From: G965230065 sp965230065
GTDB taxonomy: Bacteria; Bacteroidota; Bacteroidia; Cytophagales; Cyclobacteriaceae
Length of the DNA stretch: 64,000 nt
Direction: 5' to 3'
Assembly: GCA_965230065.1 (NCBI GenBank)
Contig: OZ245942.1
Location: forward strand, 3,162,001 to 3,226,000
Shown: piece by piece, positions 63,318 to 64,000 of the stretch
How positions within the stretch are numbered: the stretch's first letter is position 1
Layout: each line of letters starts with the position of its first letter
Made by a program: the position numbers and the translations under genes
Notes under the pieces: generated by a model
The model's input: the letters and a program-made list of their open reading frames with translations, nothing else
The model's database searches: none
What the model was told of the DNA's origin: nothing

Positions 63318-64000
63318 TTAGCTTTTACTTGGCAAAAATACATCTCCGGGCACTACTTGATAATATTCTTTATGGGGAGGAATCCACTGCAACGACAACT
63401 CATTGTTTTTTTCGGCTGCGAGGTATTCAATTGCAATAGGATAGGTGCCAGGTTCAAGGTCAACCGCAATTTCGGTGTCCCAGGCATTTTCATTAATCAT
63501 AACTTCTCCGTTCAGTACAACCCTGCCTTTGCCAGCCTTCACCAGCTTAAAAAAGTATTTACCCTTTTGTTTGATTTGGATAAAACCAGCAGCCTGAAAT
63601 AAATAGCCTTCTTGCAAAGGTTGAAAAGGTACTTGTTGGGCAAAATGAATAAAATCTGCCAAACCTGAATAAGAAGGAGAAGTATTTTTAGGAATTACTG
63701 GAAAATCTTCTGTGTAATTATCCCCCAGCTGTTCAGGGGAATAGGCAGCGATTTGCAGGCCAGTTGCTGCCTTGGTTGTGCGTTGAAAAACTTCAGAAAG
63801 AACAACGCTGGGAGTATGTATCGTAGGTTTTTTGTTGACCGTTGAGTCTTTTAACGAAAGGATCCACTGCACTACTTTTCTGGCATCTGCTTTTTTAAGA
63901 AAAGGGTGTTTAGACATTTGGTCGCTGCCCCAAATGCCACCCCCGCCTTCAATGATTTTATCAGCCAGGCGGTTTACGGTGGTAAAATCTGCTTCATATC
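63318..64000 (-). CDS. C-terminal part of an exported cytochrome c protein with PA14-like domain (partial)
   Basis: The frame runs off the right edge, so only the last 227 codons are visible. The first part (GGGGIWGSDQMSKHPFLKKA, then VVQWILSL) is the end of a class I cytochrome c with its distal methionine in DQMSKHP; the CxxCH heme motif must lie outside. A linker leads to a beta-rich PA14/GLEYA-like module (LFQAAGFIQIKQKGKYFFKL, VVLNGEVMINENAWDTEIAV), which in related proteins binds sugars. This fits large Bacteroidota GSDH/ThuA-cytochrome proteins that oxidise carbohydrate. The N-terminal half is unknown. Confidence 0.8.
   Translation of the reverse strand, partial: YEADFTTVNRLADKIIEGGGGIWGSDQMSKHPFLKKADARKVVQWILSLKDSTVNKKPTIHTPSVVLSEVFQRTTKAATGLQIAAYSPEQLGDNYTEDFPVIPKNTSPSYSGLADFIHFAQQVPFQPLQEGYLFQAAGFIQIKQKGKYFFKLVKAGKGRVVLNGEVMINENAWDTEIAVDLEPGTYPIAIEYLAAEKNNELSLQWIPPHKEYYQVVPGDVFLPSKS

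Overview
The window looks like a chromosomal segment of a marine or environmental Bacteroidota, most likely Cytophagales. The evidence is a Por/T9SS sorting tail at the left edge, an ECF sigma-FecR-SusC-SusD set, a short RpoD-type sigma factor of about 289 residues, a fused SecDF, a fused E1 alpha/beta dehydrogenase, TAnnTTTG-type promoters, and abundant glycan-degrading lipoproteins. No rRNA, CRISPR array, insertion sequence or phage gene was seen. The species cannot be named from this sequence.

Layout. 1-5.1 kb: tail of a T9SS cargo protein, an OmpA/PD40 envelope protein, a DUF1593 glycan-related protein and a lytic transglycosylase. 5.2-20.2 kb (+): a polysaccharide-utilisation-type locus with ECF sigma factor, FecR anti-sigma, SusC with STN signalling domain, SusD-like lipoprotein, PIG-L deacetylase, multidomain esterase, beta-helix protein and acetylxylan-esterase-like hydrolase. 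GH20 hexosaminidase and M20 amidohydrolase follow on the other strand (20.5-24.1 kb). 24.3-29.2 kb: an exported set (FG-GAP protein, Tat-type TIM-barrel isomerase, tandem DUF1080 lipoprotein, Tat-type Gfo/Idh/MocA oxidoreductase) that resembles oxidative, keto-intermediate glycoside cleavage. 29.5-32.8 kb (+): a tight operon of an Nramp-fold transporter without the usual metal ligands, an SDR-like epimerase without the YxxxK lysine, and a DapA-family aldolase/lyase. A cytochrome c-glucose/sorbosone dehydrogenase lipoprotein follows.

35-46 kb is mixed: an orphan 188-residue protein, a single-domain response regulator, an HtrA protease, tRNA-Asn, an amidohydrolase, an AT-rich orphan Ntn-hydrolase with proteasome/HslV-like landmarks, a decayed alkB, an intact sulfatase and a decayed GH78 alpha-L-rhamnosidase that has lost its catalytic barrel. 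A conserved-looking helical protein of unknown role and tRNA-Ala end this part.

46-64 kb is mainly housekeeping and surface polymer: NlpC/P60 peptidase, alkyltransferase-like DNA repair protein, SecDF, E1 alpha/beta fusion, a short exopolysaccharide group (GT4, RfbC, Wza-type exporter, Wzc-type kinase), two small genes, the primary sigma factor, a ClC channel with CBS domains, and the C-terminal part of a cytochrome c/PA14-like protein cut by the right edge.

The most unusual items are the Ntn-hydrolase, the Nramp-like transporter operon and the exported keto-glycoside-type module. The two pseudogenes around the sulfatase show recent gene loss.
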